DNA of 64,000 nucleotides, taken from NCBI RefSeq assembly GCF_023517775.1, contig NZ_CP082904.1, positions 3,100,001 through 3,164,000 of the forward strand. Direction: 5' to 3'. The DNA comes from Mixta hanseatica. GTDB taxonomy: Bacteria > Pseudomonadota > Gammaproteobacteria > Enterobacterales > Enterobacteriaceae. The notes beneath the pieces are model-generated. The model did not search any database. It was not told the DNA's origin and was given only the letters and a program-made list of their open reading frames with translations. Below, in pieces: positions 19,381 through 28,658 of this stretch; the first letter of the stretch is position 1; each line of letters opens with the position of its first letter. Position numbers and translations under genes: made by a program.

Positions 19381-19402
19381 GCGTTCTACAGGAGGAGCTA
19401 TC

Positions 19403-19594
19403 ATGGAATGGGTAAAAGATTACTGGTGGATCATTGTGATCCTGTTGCTGGTAGGCGTTATGGTCAACGTTTATAAAGACCTGAAGCGCATCGACCATAA
19501 AAAATTTATGGCGAATAAGCCCGATCTGCCGCCACATCGTGATTTTAACGATAAGTGGGACGATGAAGACGACTGGCCGAAGAAAAAGAAATAG
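19403..19594 (+). CDS. ypfN: Small membrane protein YpfN (UPF0370)
   Basis: 63-aa protein with one N-terminal membrane helix ([17 protein letters not shown]), then the conserved cytoplasmic tail [20 protein letters not shown] and an acidic-basic end ([11 protein letters not shown]). It matches E. coli YpfN and sits, as there, directly after dapE. An AGGAGG Shine-Dalgarno lies upstream. Function unknown. Confidence 0.96.
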   Translation: MEWVKDYWWIIVILLLVGVMVNVYKDLKRIDHKKFMANKPDLPPHRDFNDKWDDEDDWPKKKK

Positions 19595-19602
19595 TCCCTG
19601 CA

Positions 19603-19623
19603 GGGCAGCAGCGAATGCTGCCC
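19603..19623. terminator. Hairpin between convergent ypfN and ypfH
   Basis: GGGCAGCA / TGCTGCCC stem of 8 bp with a 5-nt loop in the 45-bp gap between the two stop codons. It is only weakly T-rich, so termination is plausible but not certain. Confidence 0.5.
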
Positions 19624-19639
19624 TTCCTCCCTCAGCGCA

Positions 19640-20335
19640 TTAAACGAAAGTAATCACATCATCGCCTGGCTTGCCGCCGCTGAGCGCTTCTTCAAAATAG
19701 CGCCGCGGCACGGTATAGCGCAGATGATCCAGCGCCAGATTCATACTGCGTTGATCAATGGCGTGCGGTAAATCTTCGACAATATCCAACGTGACATCGC
19801 CGCCCAACGCCGACAGCCGCGCCGCCGCCTGCTGCGCCAGCGCGGTCTGATAAACTTCATCCTCATCGCCATGGATCAAATGAATGGTGGTTTTCGCCGT
19901 CGCCTGTTCCGGCAAAGTGGCGTAACGCCCGCTGAAAGCGACAATCCGCCCCGCCAGCATCGGCTGCGCCTTGCTGCCTTCCAGTACCATTACGCTACCC
20001 TGCGAAAAACCGATTAGCGCTGTCGCTTCAGGCTGTACGCCGCTAAGCTGCTGCCACTCGCTTACCGACTGCAAAAACTGCGGCATCGCTTCATCAACCC
20101 GCTGCTGCAGACTGGCATCGTTCAACGTGGCCTCGCTGAACCACTGGCGGCCCGGCGCAGGCCCGCTTGCCTCAGGCCCGCCGACGCTGACCACCAGCGC
20201 ATGCGGAAAAACCTCTGCAAACCAACTGCCAATTTGTCCCATTGAGACCGGATTATCGCCGGCGGCGTGATACAGCAGAAACAGCTGCTGCGGCGGTACA
20301 GTCGGGCTTTGTACGACAAAATGGTTAAGTTTCAT
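19640..20335 (-). CDS. ypfH: Esterase YpfH (phospholipase/carboxylesterase family)
   Basis: Alpha/beta hydrolase acting on short-chain esters in E. coli; physiological substrate unknown. It is 231 aa. The nucleophile elbow is GFSQGS, the later acid/His region is IHLIHGDEDEV and VEDLPHAIDQRSM, and the C terminus YFEEALSGGKPGDD is typical of the family. It is convergent with ypfN and 44 nt beyond tmcA, in the same order as E. coli. Confidence 0.95.
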   Translation of the reverse strand: MKLNHFVVQSPTVPPQQLFLLYHAAGDNPVSMGQIGSWFAEVFPHALVVSVGGPEASGPAPGRQWFSEATLNDASLQQRVDEAMPQFLQSVSEWQQLSGVQPEATALIGFSQGSVMVLEGSKAQPMLAGRIVAFSGRYATLPEQATAKTTIHLIHGDEDEVYQTALAQQAAARLSALGGDVTLDIVEDLPHAIDQRSMNLALDHLRYTVPRRYFEEALSGGKPGDDVITFV

Positions 20336-20379
20336 AATTTCCCCCTCCTGTTAACTATAAGACCTGTGCAGCTGTCGTG

Positions 20380-22380
20380 TTAATTTCCGTCGATAAGTTT
20401 GCGCGCTATCGCGTCGCGCAAGCGGTCGCAGCGTGTGGCATCCAGCAGGCGCATCAGCTGCTGCGCCTCTTCACGCCAGTGGCTCAGCAGCGCCTTGCGG
20501 CCGGAAAGACCCAGCGCCGCAGCCAGCGAAGCCGGCGGCTGGCGCTGCATAATCATCCGATAAAGTGCCAGCTCTTCTCCTTGCGCCGTAACCAGCAGCA
20601 GACGTCCCAGCGCCGGCAGACTGACCTCGAAAGAACGATGGGCAAAAGCAAAACCGCCCAACGTCAGCCAGTCAGCCTCATCCAGCGCCTGCTGGCTGAC
20701 GATCGTCAGCGGGATCGGCTGATCGATTAACGGCTGTAGCCAGTAAAGATCGCGCGCCAGCTGCTGCTCCGCCTGCTGGCTCAATTGTTTACCGGCCTCG
20801 CTTAACGGGTAGATAGCCATTGCGCTGTAGCAGCCGCTGCTCGCCTCGCGCTGCGTGGCGATACGCGCCAGGGTAAAGCCGCAGCGCTGCCAGAAACGCC
20901 ACAGCTCCTCGGTAAAACCAAAGCTTACCGAAAGATAGTCCAGCCCCTGAGCCTGCTCGCGTGCAGCGTCAATCATCCGACGGCCTACCTGCTGACGACG
21001 CAGGCCTGGCGCGACGGCGATGCGGCTGATGCGCTGTGAGCGCAGCTGCGCCGCCTGTGGAAAGCCGGCATGCGCGGCCAGCGACTGCGCGACCAGATTG
21101 CCGCGCGGGCGCCGCAGCCCGGCCCATACCTGCCAGGCCAACGCGGCGGTAAGGCCGCCTTCCGCCACCAGCCACGCCGCGCCGCTGACTTCCCCACAAG
21201 CGCTTTCCGCAGCGATAAACTGCTGACCCGGCGCATCCATCAGGCGGCGTAAATCGAGCGGCGTGGTGCGATAGTGCGCGCTGGTTAACAGTTGATAAAG
21301 CGCCAGCAGACGCGGCCCGTTATCACGCCCACAGGCGCTAATCGTTAGCGCCTGTGGGCTGGCGCGGTTAGCGACGCCGGTTGCTTCATCCAACATCAGC
21401 GCAGCATGGATGCGGCTTTCCAGCGGATCGCCCTGACGCCAGCGTAGCGGCTCCTCCAGCTGGTAAAAATGCGCCTGTGGCAGCGCGGCGCAGAATTTCA
21501 ACAAAAAGCCGCGTCCGGTGCCTTCATAGCCCTGGACGGTGGTGGTTAATAAAACGCGCGGAAAACGGGTGATGAGACGCTGCAGCAGCGGCGCCGGAAT
21601 CGCCGCCGCCTCATCGATAATCAGCCAGTCCGCCTCCGGCGGCGCAGCGCTGGCCAGCAGCGCATCGGGCGCGATAAAGACAAAGCGTTCACCCGCGAAA
21701 CGGGCCAGCACGGCAGTGGAAACTTTCGCCGGCGCGGTCACCAGACAGCGTCCCGGCCAATGCTGCATCAACATACCGGCCAGCGCCGACTTTCCGCGCC
21801 CGCGGGCGGCGGTCAGCACATAGATGCCCGGCTGCGCCTGTAAAAAATGGTGCAGCAGGCGCCGCTGCTGCTGCGCGCCGACGGGCCGCCAGTCCGGTAA
21901 CGTTAAAGGCGTTGGCTGACGGCACGGCTGATGCTGCCGATGCAGTAATAGCTGCCGATCGGCGCAAAGCTGGCGCTGTAAATGAGCAACAAAATGGGGA
22001 GTGGCGATCGGCGCGTCGCTTTCGCTCCAGCGCAGCGAATCGCTGTCAGGATGCTGCGGCCAGGCATCCCAGGGCGGCGTCAGCAATAGCAGCCAGCTGC
22101 CGGCGCTAAGGGTGCCGGCCAGCGCGGCAAACGCCTCACTGTGGAACCCCTGGCGGGCATCAAAGATGGCATGACGGAACTCCTGCCCTAACAGATTGCG
22201 CAGCGCTGAAGGTGCAACGCTGTTGGGCAGCTGCGGGTCCTCACTCAGGCAAAGCCAGTCACCCGTTAGCGCCGCTCGCCATTGCTGCGCCTGTTGATAA
22301 CACCAGTCAGGCTCGCCGGCGAGCACCGCCAGCCGCCGGATGCCGGTGCGCTGCATCTCAGCGGTAACGGATGAAAGCAT
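20380..22380 (-). CDS. tmcA: tRNA(Met) cytidine acetyltransferase TmcA
   Basis: Makes N4-acetylcytidine at the wobble position of elongator tRNA-Met, using acetyl-CoA and ATP/GTP hydrolysis. It is 666 aa. A RecD-like helicase domain has Walker A at about 192-201 (ARGRGKSALAG) and Walker B LIIDEAAAIP at about 252-261. A GNAT acetyltransferase region lies at about 400-530 (RISRIAVAPGLRRQQVGRRM), followed by a tRNA-binding C-terminal part. It starts 2 nt after the ypfJ stop on the same strand, which suggests cotranscription. Confidence 0.96.
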   Translation of the reverse strand: MLSSVTAEMQRTGIRRLAVLAGEPDWCYQQAQQWRAALTGDWLCLSEDPQLPNSVAPSALRNLLGQEFRHAIFDARQGFHSEAFAALAGTLSAGSWLLLLTPPWDAWPQHPDSDSLRWSESDAPIATPHFVAHLQRQLCADRQLLLHRQHQPCRQPTPLTLPDWRPVGAQQQRRLLHHFLQAQPGIYVLTAARGRGKSALAGMLMQHWPGRCLVTAPAKVSTAVLARFAGERFVFIAPDALLASAAPPEADWLIIDEAAAIPAPLLQRLITRFPRVLLTTTVQGYEGTGRGFLLKFCAALPQAHFYQLEEPLRWRQGDPLESRIHAALMLDEATGVANRASPQALTISACGRDNGPRLLALYQLLTSAHYRTTPLDLRRLMDAPGQQFIAAESACGEVSGAAWLVAEGGLTAALAWQVWAGLRRPRGNLVAQSLAAHAGFPQAAQLRSQRISRIAVAPGLRRQQVGRRMIDAAREQAQGLDYLSVSFGFTEELWRFWQRCGFTLARIATQREASSGCYSAMAIYPLSEAGKQLSQQAEQQLARDLYWLQPLIDQPIPLTIVSQQALDEADWLTLGGFAFAHRSFEVSLPALGRLLLVTAQGEELALYRMIMQRQPPASLAAALGLSGRKALLSHWREEAQQLMRLLDATRCDRLRDAIARKLIDGN

Positions 22381-22382
22381 CT

Positions 22383-23243
22383 TTATTTAGCAGCGGCGAA
22401 GGTATCGCAGCGGCCCGGATCGCCGGAATCAAAGCCTTGTTTAAACCAGCTGTAGCGCTGCTCTGAGGTGCCGTGAGTAAAGCTGTCGGGGGTGACGCGC
22501 CCCTGACTCTGTTGCTGTAGCCGATCGTCGCCGATCGCTTCGGCCGCGTTTAACGCCTCCTGGAGATCGCCCGGCTCCAGAATCTGCTGTTGCTGCATAT
22601 AATGGCCCCAGACGCCGGCAAAGCAATCTGCCTGTAGCTCCAGTTTCACCGACAGTTGATTCACCTGGCTTTGCGACGCGCCCTGCTGCATCTGGCGTAC
22701 CTTCGGTTCGATGCCCAGCAGCTTCTGTACATGATGTCCAACCTCATGCGCGATAACGTAGCCCTGCGCAAAGTCGCCGTCGGCGCCCAGCTTGTTTTTC
22801 AGCTCATCATAAAAAGAGAGGTCGATATAAACGGTGGCGTCGGCCGGGCAATAGAACGGGCCCATCACCGATTGCCCGGTGCCGCAGCCGGTACGCGTCG
22901 CGTTACGGTACATCACCAGATGCGGCGGCTGATACTGTTTACCCATCTGGGTAAAGAGTTTTTGCCAGGTATCTTCGGTGGTGGCGAGGATCACCGAGGT
23001 AAACTTCGCCGCCTCATCATCCTGCGGGCTGATGCGCTGCGAATGGCTCTGCTGCGTGACTGAGCCGCCGCCGGTTAACAGTGGCGTCAAATCATAGCCG
23101 TAATAACCGGCAATCATCACTACCACCAGCAGAATAATGCCGCCTTTACCGCGCGGAATACGCATGCGTCCGGCGCCCACGGTGGGAGACTGGTTCCGAC
23201 GATCTTCTACATTATCGCTTTCGCGACGCCCTTGCCAACGCAT
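22383..23243 (-). CDS. ypfJ: Putative zinc metallopeptidase YpfJ
   Basis: 286-aa inner-membrane protein of the neutral zinc metallopeptidase family, proteolytic target unknown. N-terminal basic, Arg-rich segment, one membrane helix ([19 protein letters not shown], about 34-52), then a periplasmic domain with the zinc motif HEVGHH ([15 protein letters not shown]), and the downstream [13 protein letters not shown] acid. It follows E. coli YpfJ (287 aa) throughout, including the start [17 protein letters not shown]. Confidence 0.95.
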   Translation of the reverse strand: MRWQGRRESDNVEDRRNQSPTVGAGRMRIPRGKGGIILLVVVMIAGYYGYDLTPLLTGGGSVTQQSHSQRISPQDDEAAKFTSVILATTEDTWQKLFTQMGKQYQPPHLVMYRNATRTGCGTGQSVMGPFYCPADATVYIDLSFYDELKNKLGADGDFAQGYVIAHEVGHHVQKLLGIEPKVRQMQQGASQSQVNQLSVKLELQADCFAGVWGHYMQQQQILEPGDLQEALNAAEAIGDDRLQQQSQGRVTPDSFTHGTSEQRYSWFKQGFDSGDPGRCDTFAAAK

Positions 23244-23408
23244 GACTTTCCCCTGTTATTTTTTCTGGCGAATACGGCAAATTCTAGTCGCGGCAACGCT
23301 GAATAACCAGCCCCGGTGCGTGGAATGGCAGGGTAAAGGAAAAACAGAGGGGAGCAACGGCAAGGAGATGGGTCGGCGCCCTGTATGCACCGACCACAGG
23401 CAGGCAGG

Positions 23409-24122
23409 TTAGTCGAGCTTAACGCCCAGACGATGCGCCACTTCTTCATAAGCTTCGATCACGCCGCCCAGGCTCTGACGGAAGCGATCTTTATCCATTT
23501 TATCCATGGTCTGCTTGTCCCACAGGCGAGCGCCGTCCGGTGAGAACTCATCGCCCAGCGTCACTTCGCCTTTGTAGAGACCAAACTCCAGCTTGAAGTC
23601 CACCAGGATCAGACCGGCGTCGTCAAACAGTTTGCTAAGCACCTCGTTGGCCTTGTAGGTCAGCTCGCGCATACGCGCCAGATTCTCTTTATTTACCCAG
23701 CCAAAGGTCTCGCAGTAGGATTCATTAACCATCGGATCGTGTTTGGCGTCATCTTTCAAAAAGAGATCGAACAGCGGGGGATTCAGGATGATGCCCTCTT
23801 CCACACCCAAACGTTTTACCAGCGATCCTGCCGCACGGTTACGGATCACGCATTCAACCGGAACCATCTCCAGTTTTTTGACCAGCGCTTCGTTATCAGA
23901 GAGCAGCGCTTCCATCTGGGTAGGAATACCGGCTTCTTCCAGCTTACGCATGATGAAATAGTTAAACTTGTTGTTTACCATTCCTTTGCGATCAAACTGC
24001 TCAATACGCGCACCGTCTCCTGCTGACGTATCATTGCGGAATTCGAGTACCAACAGATCCGGGTTTTCGGTGCTGTAAACGGTTTTCGCTTTGCCGCGAT
24101 ACAACTCAGCTAGCTTTTGCAT
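23409..24122 (-). CDS. purC: Phosphoribosylaminoimidazole-succinocarboxamide synthase
   Basis: SAICAR synthetase, joining CAIR and aspartate in de novo purine synthesis. It is 237 aa, identical in length to E. coli. Signature segments: [62 protein letters not shown] and [14 protein letters not shown]. The frame is open upstream to 24176, but ATG at 24122 gives [17 protein letters not shown] PurR box lies about 50 bp upstream. Confidence 0.98.
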   Translation of the reverse strand: MQKLAELYRGKAKTVYSTENPDLLVLEFRNDTSAGDGARIEQFDRKGMVNNKFNYFIMRKLEEAGIPTQMEALLSDNEALVKKLEMVPVECVIRNRAAGSLVKRLGVEEGIILNPPLFDLFLKDDAKHDPMVNESYCETFGWVNKENLARMRELTYKANEVLSKLFDDAGLILVDFKLEFGLYKGEVTLGDEFSPDGARLWDKQTMDKMDKDRFRQSLGGVIEAYEEVAHRLGVKLD

Positions 24123-24170
24123 CTTGATAAACTCCAAACTGGGTAAATAGTGAATGGCCATAACCGTACG

Positions 24171-24186
24171 ACGCAATCGTTTACGT
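24171..24186. promoter_or_regulatory. PurR operator of purC
   Basis: ACGCAATCGTTTACGT differs from the PurR consensus ACGCAAACGTTTGCGT at two positions. It lies about 50-65 bp upstream of the purC start, where E. coli purC also has a PurR box. Confidence 0.75.
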
Positions 24187-24215
24187 CGCCGCGCGCCATT
24201 ATGCCAAAATTCAAT

Positions 24216-24246
24216 AAAAAAGGCCGGAATTTTCCGGCCTTTTTTT
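24216..24246 (-). terminator. Rho-independent terminator of bamC
   Basis: AGGCCGGAA/TTCCGGCCT stem with a very short loop, with A-run before and T-run after it, directly downstream of the bamC stop (minus-strand orientation). It separates dapA-bamC from purC and can also act in the other direction. Confidence 0.9.
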
Positions 24247-24247
24247 G

Positions 24248-25282
24248 TTACTGGCTAAGGGCTGCCTGGAAGACCGCCACCAACGCGTCGTTTTGCGACT
24301 GCGTGAGTACGTGGCCTTTCGGATCGATAAACTGCAGGCTGCTGCGGTTATCTAAATCGCCGACCTGCAGCTTATAGTCGCCATTCGGCAGCTGCGGATC
24401 TTTGGCACCAATTTCCTCCCAGGTGCTGTCGCCCGGAGCTTTATAGGTCACCGCCATGCTGCCTTGCGAACGGTTGCTGTCGGTCACGTCCATGCCGATA
24501 CGCTTCAGCGCCGCCGGCAGACGCTGCCAGGTGACGTTGAACGGCGCGCGCAGAATCAGATTCGGCAGGCCGGTTTCATCCGCCCCGCTCTGCACATCAA
24601 TCTGCGCGGCGCTGCGATTGGCGGCGGCATCCTGCGCGGCGGTTTCCATTTTATCCAGGCCAGTACTAATATCGTTCAGCATCTGTGCGGTATAACGCTG
24701 GATCTGCGTCGGCGAGGTGACATCGTTGCCCGCCTGCTGCAGCTGCAGTAGTTTTACCGTCAACGCCTGCTGATAACCCTGCTGCTGCACGCTGATCTGA
24801 TAGCGGCCGCGGTACTGGTTATCTTCATCCGCACGGTTCCACTCAACCCAGTCGGTGGTCAACTGCTGGCTGGCATCCTGACGCGCGGCGATAGGGAAAT
24901 GGTAAGACTGCACCACATTAACCACCTGCGACCAGATCGATCCGCTGCGGCTGTTTTCCATCATCAACACACCGGTATTGCCGCTAAACTGCGCGCGCGC
25001 GCCGTTCATCAGCGCCAGCGGCTGAGCCGGCGGACGAATATCCAGCTGTTTGCCCGTCGCGCCGTTAGCGTTGGCGCGCGGCACATCGTAATCTCCGTTT
25101 TGCAGCGGCAGAACCATCCCTGCCGGCGCGCGTAAATCCTGCAGCTCAGCCGCCTGCAGGTAAGATTCATCTCCGCTGACCTGGCGCTTATAGCGCTGAT
25201 CGTTGGAACAACCTGCCAGCAGCATCGCCGTGGATAGCCCAACGATAGTCGCTATCGTGGACTTTTTTACTGAATAAGCCAT
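24248..25282 (-). CDS. bamC: Outer membrane assembly lipoprotein BamC
   Basis: Lipoprotein of the BAM complex, which folds beta-barrel proteins into the outer membrane. It is 344 aa (the E. coli family length). Signal peptide with lipobox LLAGC, lipidated Cys25, and an unstructured N-terminal region ([19 protein letters not shown]) that contacts BamD, followed by two helix-grip domains. It lies 14 nt after dapA on the same strand, the order seen in E. coli. Confidence 0.96.
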   Translation of the reverse strand: MAYSVKKSTIATIVGLSTAMLLAGCSNDQRYKRQVSGDESYLQAAELQDLRAPAGMVLPLQNGDYDVPRANANGATGKQLDIRPPAQPLALMNGARAQFSGNTGVLMMENSRSGSIWSQVVNVVQSYHFPIAARQDASQQLTTDWVEWNRADEDNQYRGRYQISVQQQGYQQALTVKLLQLQQAGNDVTSPTQIQRYTAQMLNDISTGLDKMETAAQDAAANRSAAQIDVQSGADETGLPNLILRAPFNVTWQRLPAALKRIGMDVTDSNRSQGSMAVTYKAPGDSTWEEIGAKDPQLPNGDYKLQVGDLDNRSSLQFIDPKGHVLTQSQNDALVAVFQAALSQ

Positions 25283-25296
25283 TAACTCTCCCTAAA

Positions 25297-26175
25297 TTAC
25301 AGCAGACCCGCATTTTTCAGCGCCTGCTCCACAACCGGACACGCCGCCGCGGATAGCGGAACCATTGGCAGGCGCAGGGTATCGGTCGCGATTAATCCCA
25401 GTTTTTTCGCGGCCCATTTCACCGGAACAGGATTAGATTCAACAAACAATTTCTGATGCAGATGCATCAGGCGCTGGTTTAGATGACGCGCCTCGGCGAA
25501 GTTGCCCTCGCGCGCCAGCCGACACAGTTGCGTCATTTCACGTGCGGCGATGTTCGCCGTAACGGAAATCACACCGTGACCGCCCAGCTGCATAAAGTCC
25601 AGTGCGGTAGCGTCATCGCCGCTGACCAGCACGAACTCATCATCAACCAGCTCTTGGATCTGGCTGACGCGGGATAAGTTCCCGGTCGCCTCTTTGATCC
25701 CGATAATATTTTTGATTTTCGCCAGGCGCGCCACCGTTTCGGGCAGCATATCGCAGCCGGTACGCGACGGTACGTTATACAGCATTTGCGGCAGATCGGT
25801 ACTTTCCGCAATGGTTTTAAAGTGCTGGTACAACCCTTCCTGCGTCGGACGGTTGTAATAAGGCGTTACGGTAAGGCAGCCGATAACGCCGGTGTTTTCG
25901 AAGCGTTTGGTCAGAGAGATGCCTTCTGCGGTAGCGTTGGCGCCGGTTCCGGCAATTACCGGAATGCGGCCGTCGGCCATATCAAGCGTCATCATGACCA
26001 CATCGCCGTGCTCATCATGGCTCAGCGTTGCGGATTCGCCGGTGGTTCCCACAGAAACGATGGCGGATGTGCCGCTCTCGACATGATAATCAATCAGTTT
26101 TTTCAGGCTCGTACGGCAGACATTACCTTTGTCATCCATTGGCGTAACGAGCGCAACAATACTTCCCGTGAACAT
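25297..26175 (-). CDS. dapA: 4-hydroxy-tetrahydrodipicolinate synthase
   Basis: Condenses pyruvate and aspartate-semialdehyde in the first committed step of lysine and diaminopimelate synthesis. It is 292 aa, the usual length. A TIM-barrel aldolase with Schiff-base Lys161 in [10 protein letters not shown], catalytic Tyr in [11 protein letters not shown], and the conserved GTTGESATL. An upstream in-frame Met (26193) exists, but ATG at 26175 ([15 protein letters not shown]) matches all family members. It is divergent from gcvR and cotranscribed with bamC. Confidence 0.98.
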   Translation of the reverse strand: MFTGSIVALVTPMDDKGNVCRTSLKKLIDYHVESGTSAIVSVGTTGESATLSHDEHGDVVMMTLDMADGRIPVIAGTGANATAEGISLTKRFENTGVIGCLTVTPYYNRPTQEGLYQHFKTIAESTDLPQMLYNVPSRTGCDMLPETVARLAKIKNIIGIKEATGNLSRVSQIQELVDDEFVLVSGDDATALDFMQLGGHGVISVTANIAAREMTQLCRLAREGNFAEARHLNQRLMHLHQKLFVESNPVPVKWAAKKLGLIATDTLRLPMVPLSAAACPVVEQALKNAGLL

Positions 26176-26332
26176 TGGCCATCCCCTCGACAAACAAGTA
26201 CTTCATGGTACGTTTGACCGGCGGGGAAAAGCAAGCGACCAGAGGCCGGGAGCGCTTGGCAGAGGGTATTTTTTATGTTTACCTACGGGTTATTACTAAT
26301 ACTTATCAGCTTATCCCACAGGAAGCGTTATT

Positions 26333-26926
26333 TTGCCGCAGACACCGCAACACTTTTTGGTCATAACGGCGTTGGGCGTCGATCGTCCAGGCATCGTCAA
26401 TGCCATTACCCGTCACGTCAGCAGCTGCGGCTGTAATATTGAAGATAGCCGTTTGGCCATGCTGGGCGAAGAGTTTACCTTTATCATGCTGCTTTCCGGC
26501 AGCTGGAATGCGATTACCTTAATTGAGTCCACCTTGCCGCTGAAGGGCGCTGAAATGGAGCTGCTGATCGTGATGAAGCGCACCAACGCCAGCCGTCGAC
26601 CGCCCATGCCGGAAACCGTCTGGGTGCAGGTGGAAGTCAACGACTCGCCGCATATTATCGAACGCTTTACCGACCTGTTTGATTCGCATCAGATGAATAT
26701 CGCAGAACTGGTGTCGCGCACTCAGCTAACGCAAGAACATCAGCCGCCTTTGCTCTATATTCAAATTACGGCCCACAGCCCGGCGCAGCGGGACGCGACA
26801 TTAATCGAACAGGCGTTTCACGCCCTATGTACAGAACTTCATGCGCAAGGCACTATTAGCGTGGTGAATTATCCGCAGCATGACGAAAAAATGGAGATTA
26901 GTGATGAATCCACTGAAAGCCGGTGA
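26333..26926 (+). CDS. gcvR: Glycine cleavage system transcriptional regulator GcvR
   Basis: Cytoplasmic repressor partner of GcvA that senses glycine and controls the gcvTHP operon. It is 197 aa with two ACT domains (VITALGVDRPGIVNAITRHV, then VEVNDSPHIIERFTDL) and the near-invariant CNIEDSRLAMLGEEFTFIMLL. The start is TTG at 26333 with AGGA about 9 nt upstream; no ATG is near. The 3' end overlaps bcp by 23 nt, and the C-terminal tail is longer than in E. coli because of it. Confidence 0.94.
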   Translation: MPQTPQHFLVITALGVDRPGIVNAITRHVSSCGCNIEDSRLAMLGEEFTFIMLLSGSWNAITLIESTLPLKGAEMELLIVMKRTNASRRPPMPETVWVQVEVNDSPHIIERFTDLFDSHQMNIAELVSRTQLTQEHQPPLLYIQITAHSPAQRDATLIEQAFHALCTELHAQGTISVVNYPQHDEKMEISDESTESR

Positions 26927-27371
26927 TATCGCACCGAAATTTAGTTTGCCCGATCAGGATGGCGAACAAGTAAATTTGACCGACTTCCAGGGACAGCGCG
27001 TTTTGGTCTATTTCTATCCCAAAGCGATGACGCCCGGTTGCACCGTTCAGGCGTGCGGCCTGCGTGACAATATGGATGAATTTAAAAAGGCGGGCGTGGA
27101 AGTGCTGGGTATCAGTACCGATAAGCCGGAAAAGCTGTCGCGTTTCGCCGAAAAAGAGCTGTTAAATTTTACGCTGCTCTCTGATGAAAATCATGAAGTC
27201 AGCCAGCAGTTTGGCGTCTGGGGAGAAAAAACCTTTATGGGCAAAACCTATGACGGCCTACACCGCATCAGCTTTTTAATTGATGCCAACGGCTACGTTG
27301 AAAAGGTTTTCGATGATTTCAAAACCAGCAATCACTACGATATCGTGATGGCGTATCTGAAATCAGCCTGA
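26904..27371 (+). CDS. bcp: Thiol peroxidase Bcp (peroxiredoxin Q)
   Basis: Thioredoxin-dependent atypical two-Cys peroxiredoxin that removes hydroperoxides. It is 155 aa. Peroxidatic Cys in TPGCTVQACGL and resolving Cys five residues later. The sequence is almost identical to E. coli Bcp from MNPLKAGDIAPKFSLPDQDG onward. ATG at 26904, inside the end of gcvR, is chosen over ATG at 26880 because the family N terminus starts there. It is translationally coupled to gcvR. Confidence 0.97.
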   Translation: MNPLKAGDIAPKFSLPDQDGEQVNLTDFQGQRVLVYFYPKAMTPGCTVQACGLRDNMDEFKKAGVEVLGISTDKPEKLSRFAEKELLNFTLLSDENHEVSQQFGVWGEKTFMGKTYDGLHRISFLIDANGYVEKVFDDFKTSNHYDIVMAYLKSA

Positions 27372-27379
27372 GCAAGCGC

Positions 27380-27398
27380 GTGGCGTCAACGACGCCAC
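27380..27398. terminator. Hairpin between convergent bcp and perM
   Basis: Perfect 8-bp stem GTGGCGTC / GACGCCAC with a 3-nt loop in the 35-bp gap. It lacks a T-run; a shared transcription stop for both genes is inferred from position. Confidence 0.45.
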
Positions 27399-27406
27399 CA
27401 CTCTCC

Positions 27407-28474
27407 TTACTGAAACTCGCCCCCGGTAGTATCTTCAGGCCAGGCATGCGCTACCGCTTTGATTAGCGTCGCCAGCGGGATAGCGAAAAATACGCCCCAA
27501 AAGCCCCACAGTCCGCCGAAAATCACCACCGCCAGGATAATCACCAACGGATGCAGGTTCACCGCCTCGGAGAACAGCACCGGCACCAGCACGTTGCCAT
27601 CCAGCGCCTGGATAACCAGATAGACAATCATCATCGTCCAGAAATCGCTGCCTAATCCCCATTGAAACAGCCCAACGCAGATGACCGGCAGCGTCACCGC
27701 CAGCGCGCCGATATAAGGGATCAGCACCGACAGGCCGACCAGCACCGACAGCAACAGCGCGTAATTCATGCCCAGCACCAGAAAAGCGATCCAGGTCGCA
27801 ACGCCGACCACCACCATTTCCAGCACCTTGCCGCGAATATAATTAGTGATCTGCTGATTCATCTCGCTCCAGACCTGCCCTGCCAGGCCGCGGTTGCGCG
27901 GCAGCACGCGGCGCACCGCGTTAAGCATCTGCTGCTTATCCTTTAACAGGAAAAAGAGCATTAGCGGCACCAGCACCAGATAGATCGCCAGCGTCATCAA
28001 CCCCACCAGCGAGGCCAGCGAATATTTCAACACCGATTCCCCTACCCCCGACAGGCGGCTGCGCAGATTCTCGATCGCGATATCAACGATACCGGCATCG
28101 GCCAGCGCCGGAAAACGCGCCGGCAGCCCGGCGGAAAAGGTGTAGAGCTTATTCAGCATGTTCGGCATATCACGCATTAAATGGATACCCTGCTGCCACG
28201 CCACCGGCGCGACTACCAGTACAAAAAGCAGCAGAATGCCGACAAAGAACGCCAACACAATGGTGGTGGCCCAACTACGGGAGCAGCCTAAGCGCTCCAG
28301 ACGCACCGTAGGCCACTCCAGCAGGTAAGCCATGACCAACGCCACCAGCAGCGGCGCCAGCAAATCGCTGAAAAAAAACAGGATAAAAAAAGCTGCCAGC
28401 AAGATTACCAGCAGGGCAATCGCCTCCGGGTCGCTAAAGCGACGGCGATACCATTGAATCAGAAGTGCCAGCAT
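27407..28474 (-). CDS. perM: AI-2E family transporter PerM
   Basis: 355-aa inner-membrane protein of the UPF0118/AI-2 exporter family with about eight hydrophobic segments. LVPLMLFFLLKDKQQM and LVGLSVLIPYIGALAVTLP are family signatures. E. coli PerM is a putative permease with no proven substrate, though related proteins export autoinducer-2 or act as Na+/H+ antiporters. It is convergent with bcp. In E. coli bepA lies directly next to it; here an accessory segment has been inserted. Confidence 0.93.
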   Translation of the reverse strand: MLALLIQWYRRRFSDPEAIALLVILLAAFFILFFFSDLLAPLLVALVMAYLLEWPTVRLERLGCSRSWATTIVLAFFVGILLLFVLVVAPVAWQQGIHLMRDMPNMLNKLYTFSAGLPARFPALADAGIVDIAIENLRSRLSGVGESVLKYSLASLVGLMTLAIYLVLVPLMLFFLLKDKQQMLNAVRRVLPRNRGLAGQVWSEMNQQITNYIRGKVLEMVVVGVATWIAFLVLGMNYALLLSVLVGLSVLIPYIGALAVTLPVICVGLFQWGLGSDFWTMMIVYLVIQALDGNVLVPVLFSEAVNLHPLVIILAVVIFGGLWGFWGVFFAIPLATLIKAVAHAWPEDTTGGEFQ

Positions 28475-28658
28475 GGCCTATCCTTCCCTGTGTCAACAAG
28501 GCTGACGATTGTACTGAAATGCGCGGCAGAAGACAGAACTATACCCGAAATAATCCGCGTTGCAGTCAGGCGGCGACACAGCCAATCCCCGGGCGCTGGC
28601 CTCAGTCAGTGACCAGGTTGAGTGAGGCAAGCCAACGGGTAACGAGCAATAAAGCCGG

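Noticed and set aside
18232..19404. 390-codon open frame antisense to dapE
   Set aside because: It mirrors dapE completely; dapE has full motifs and conserved starts, so this is a shadow.
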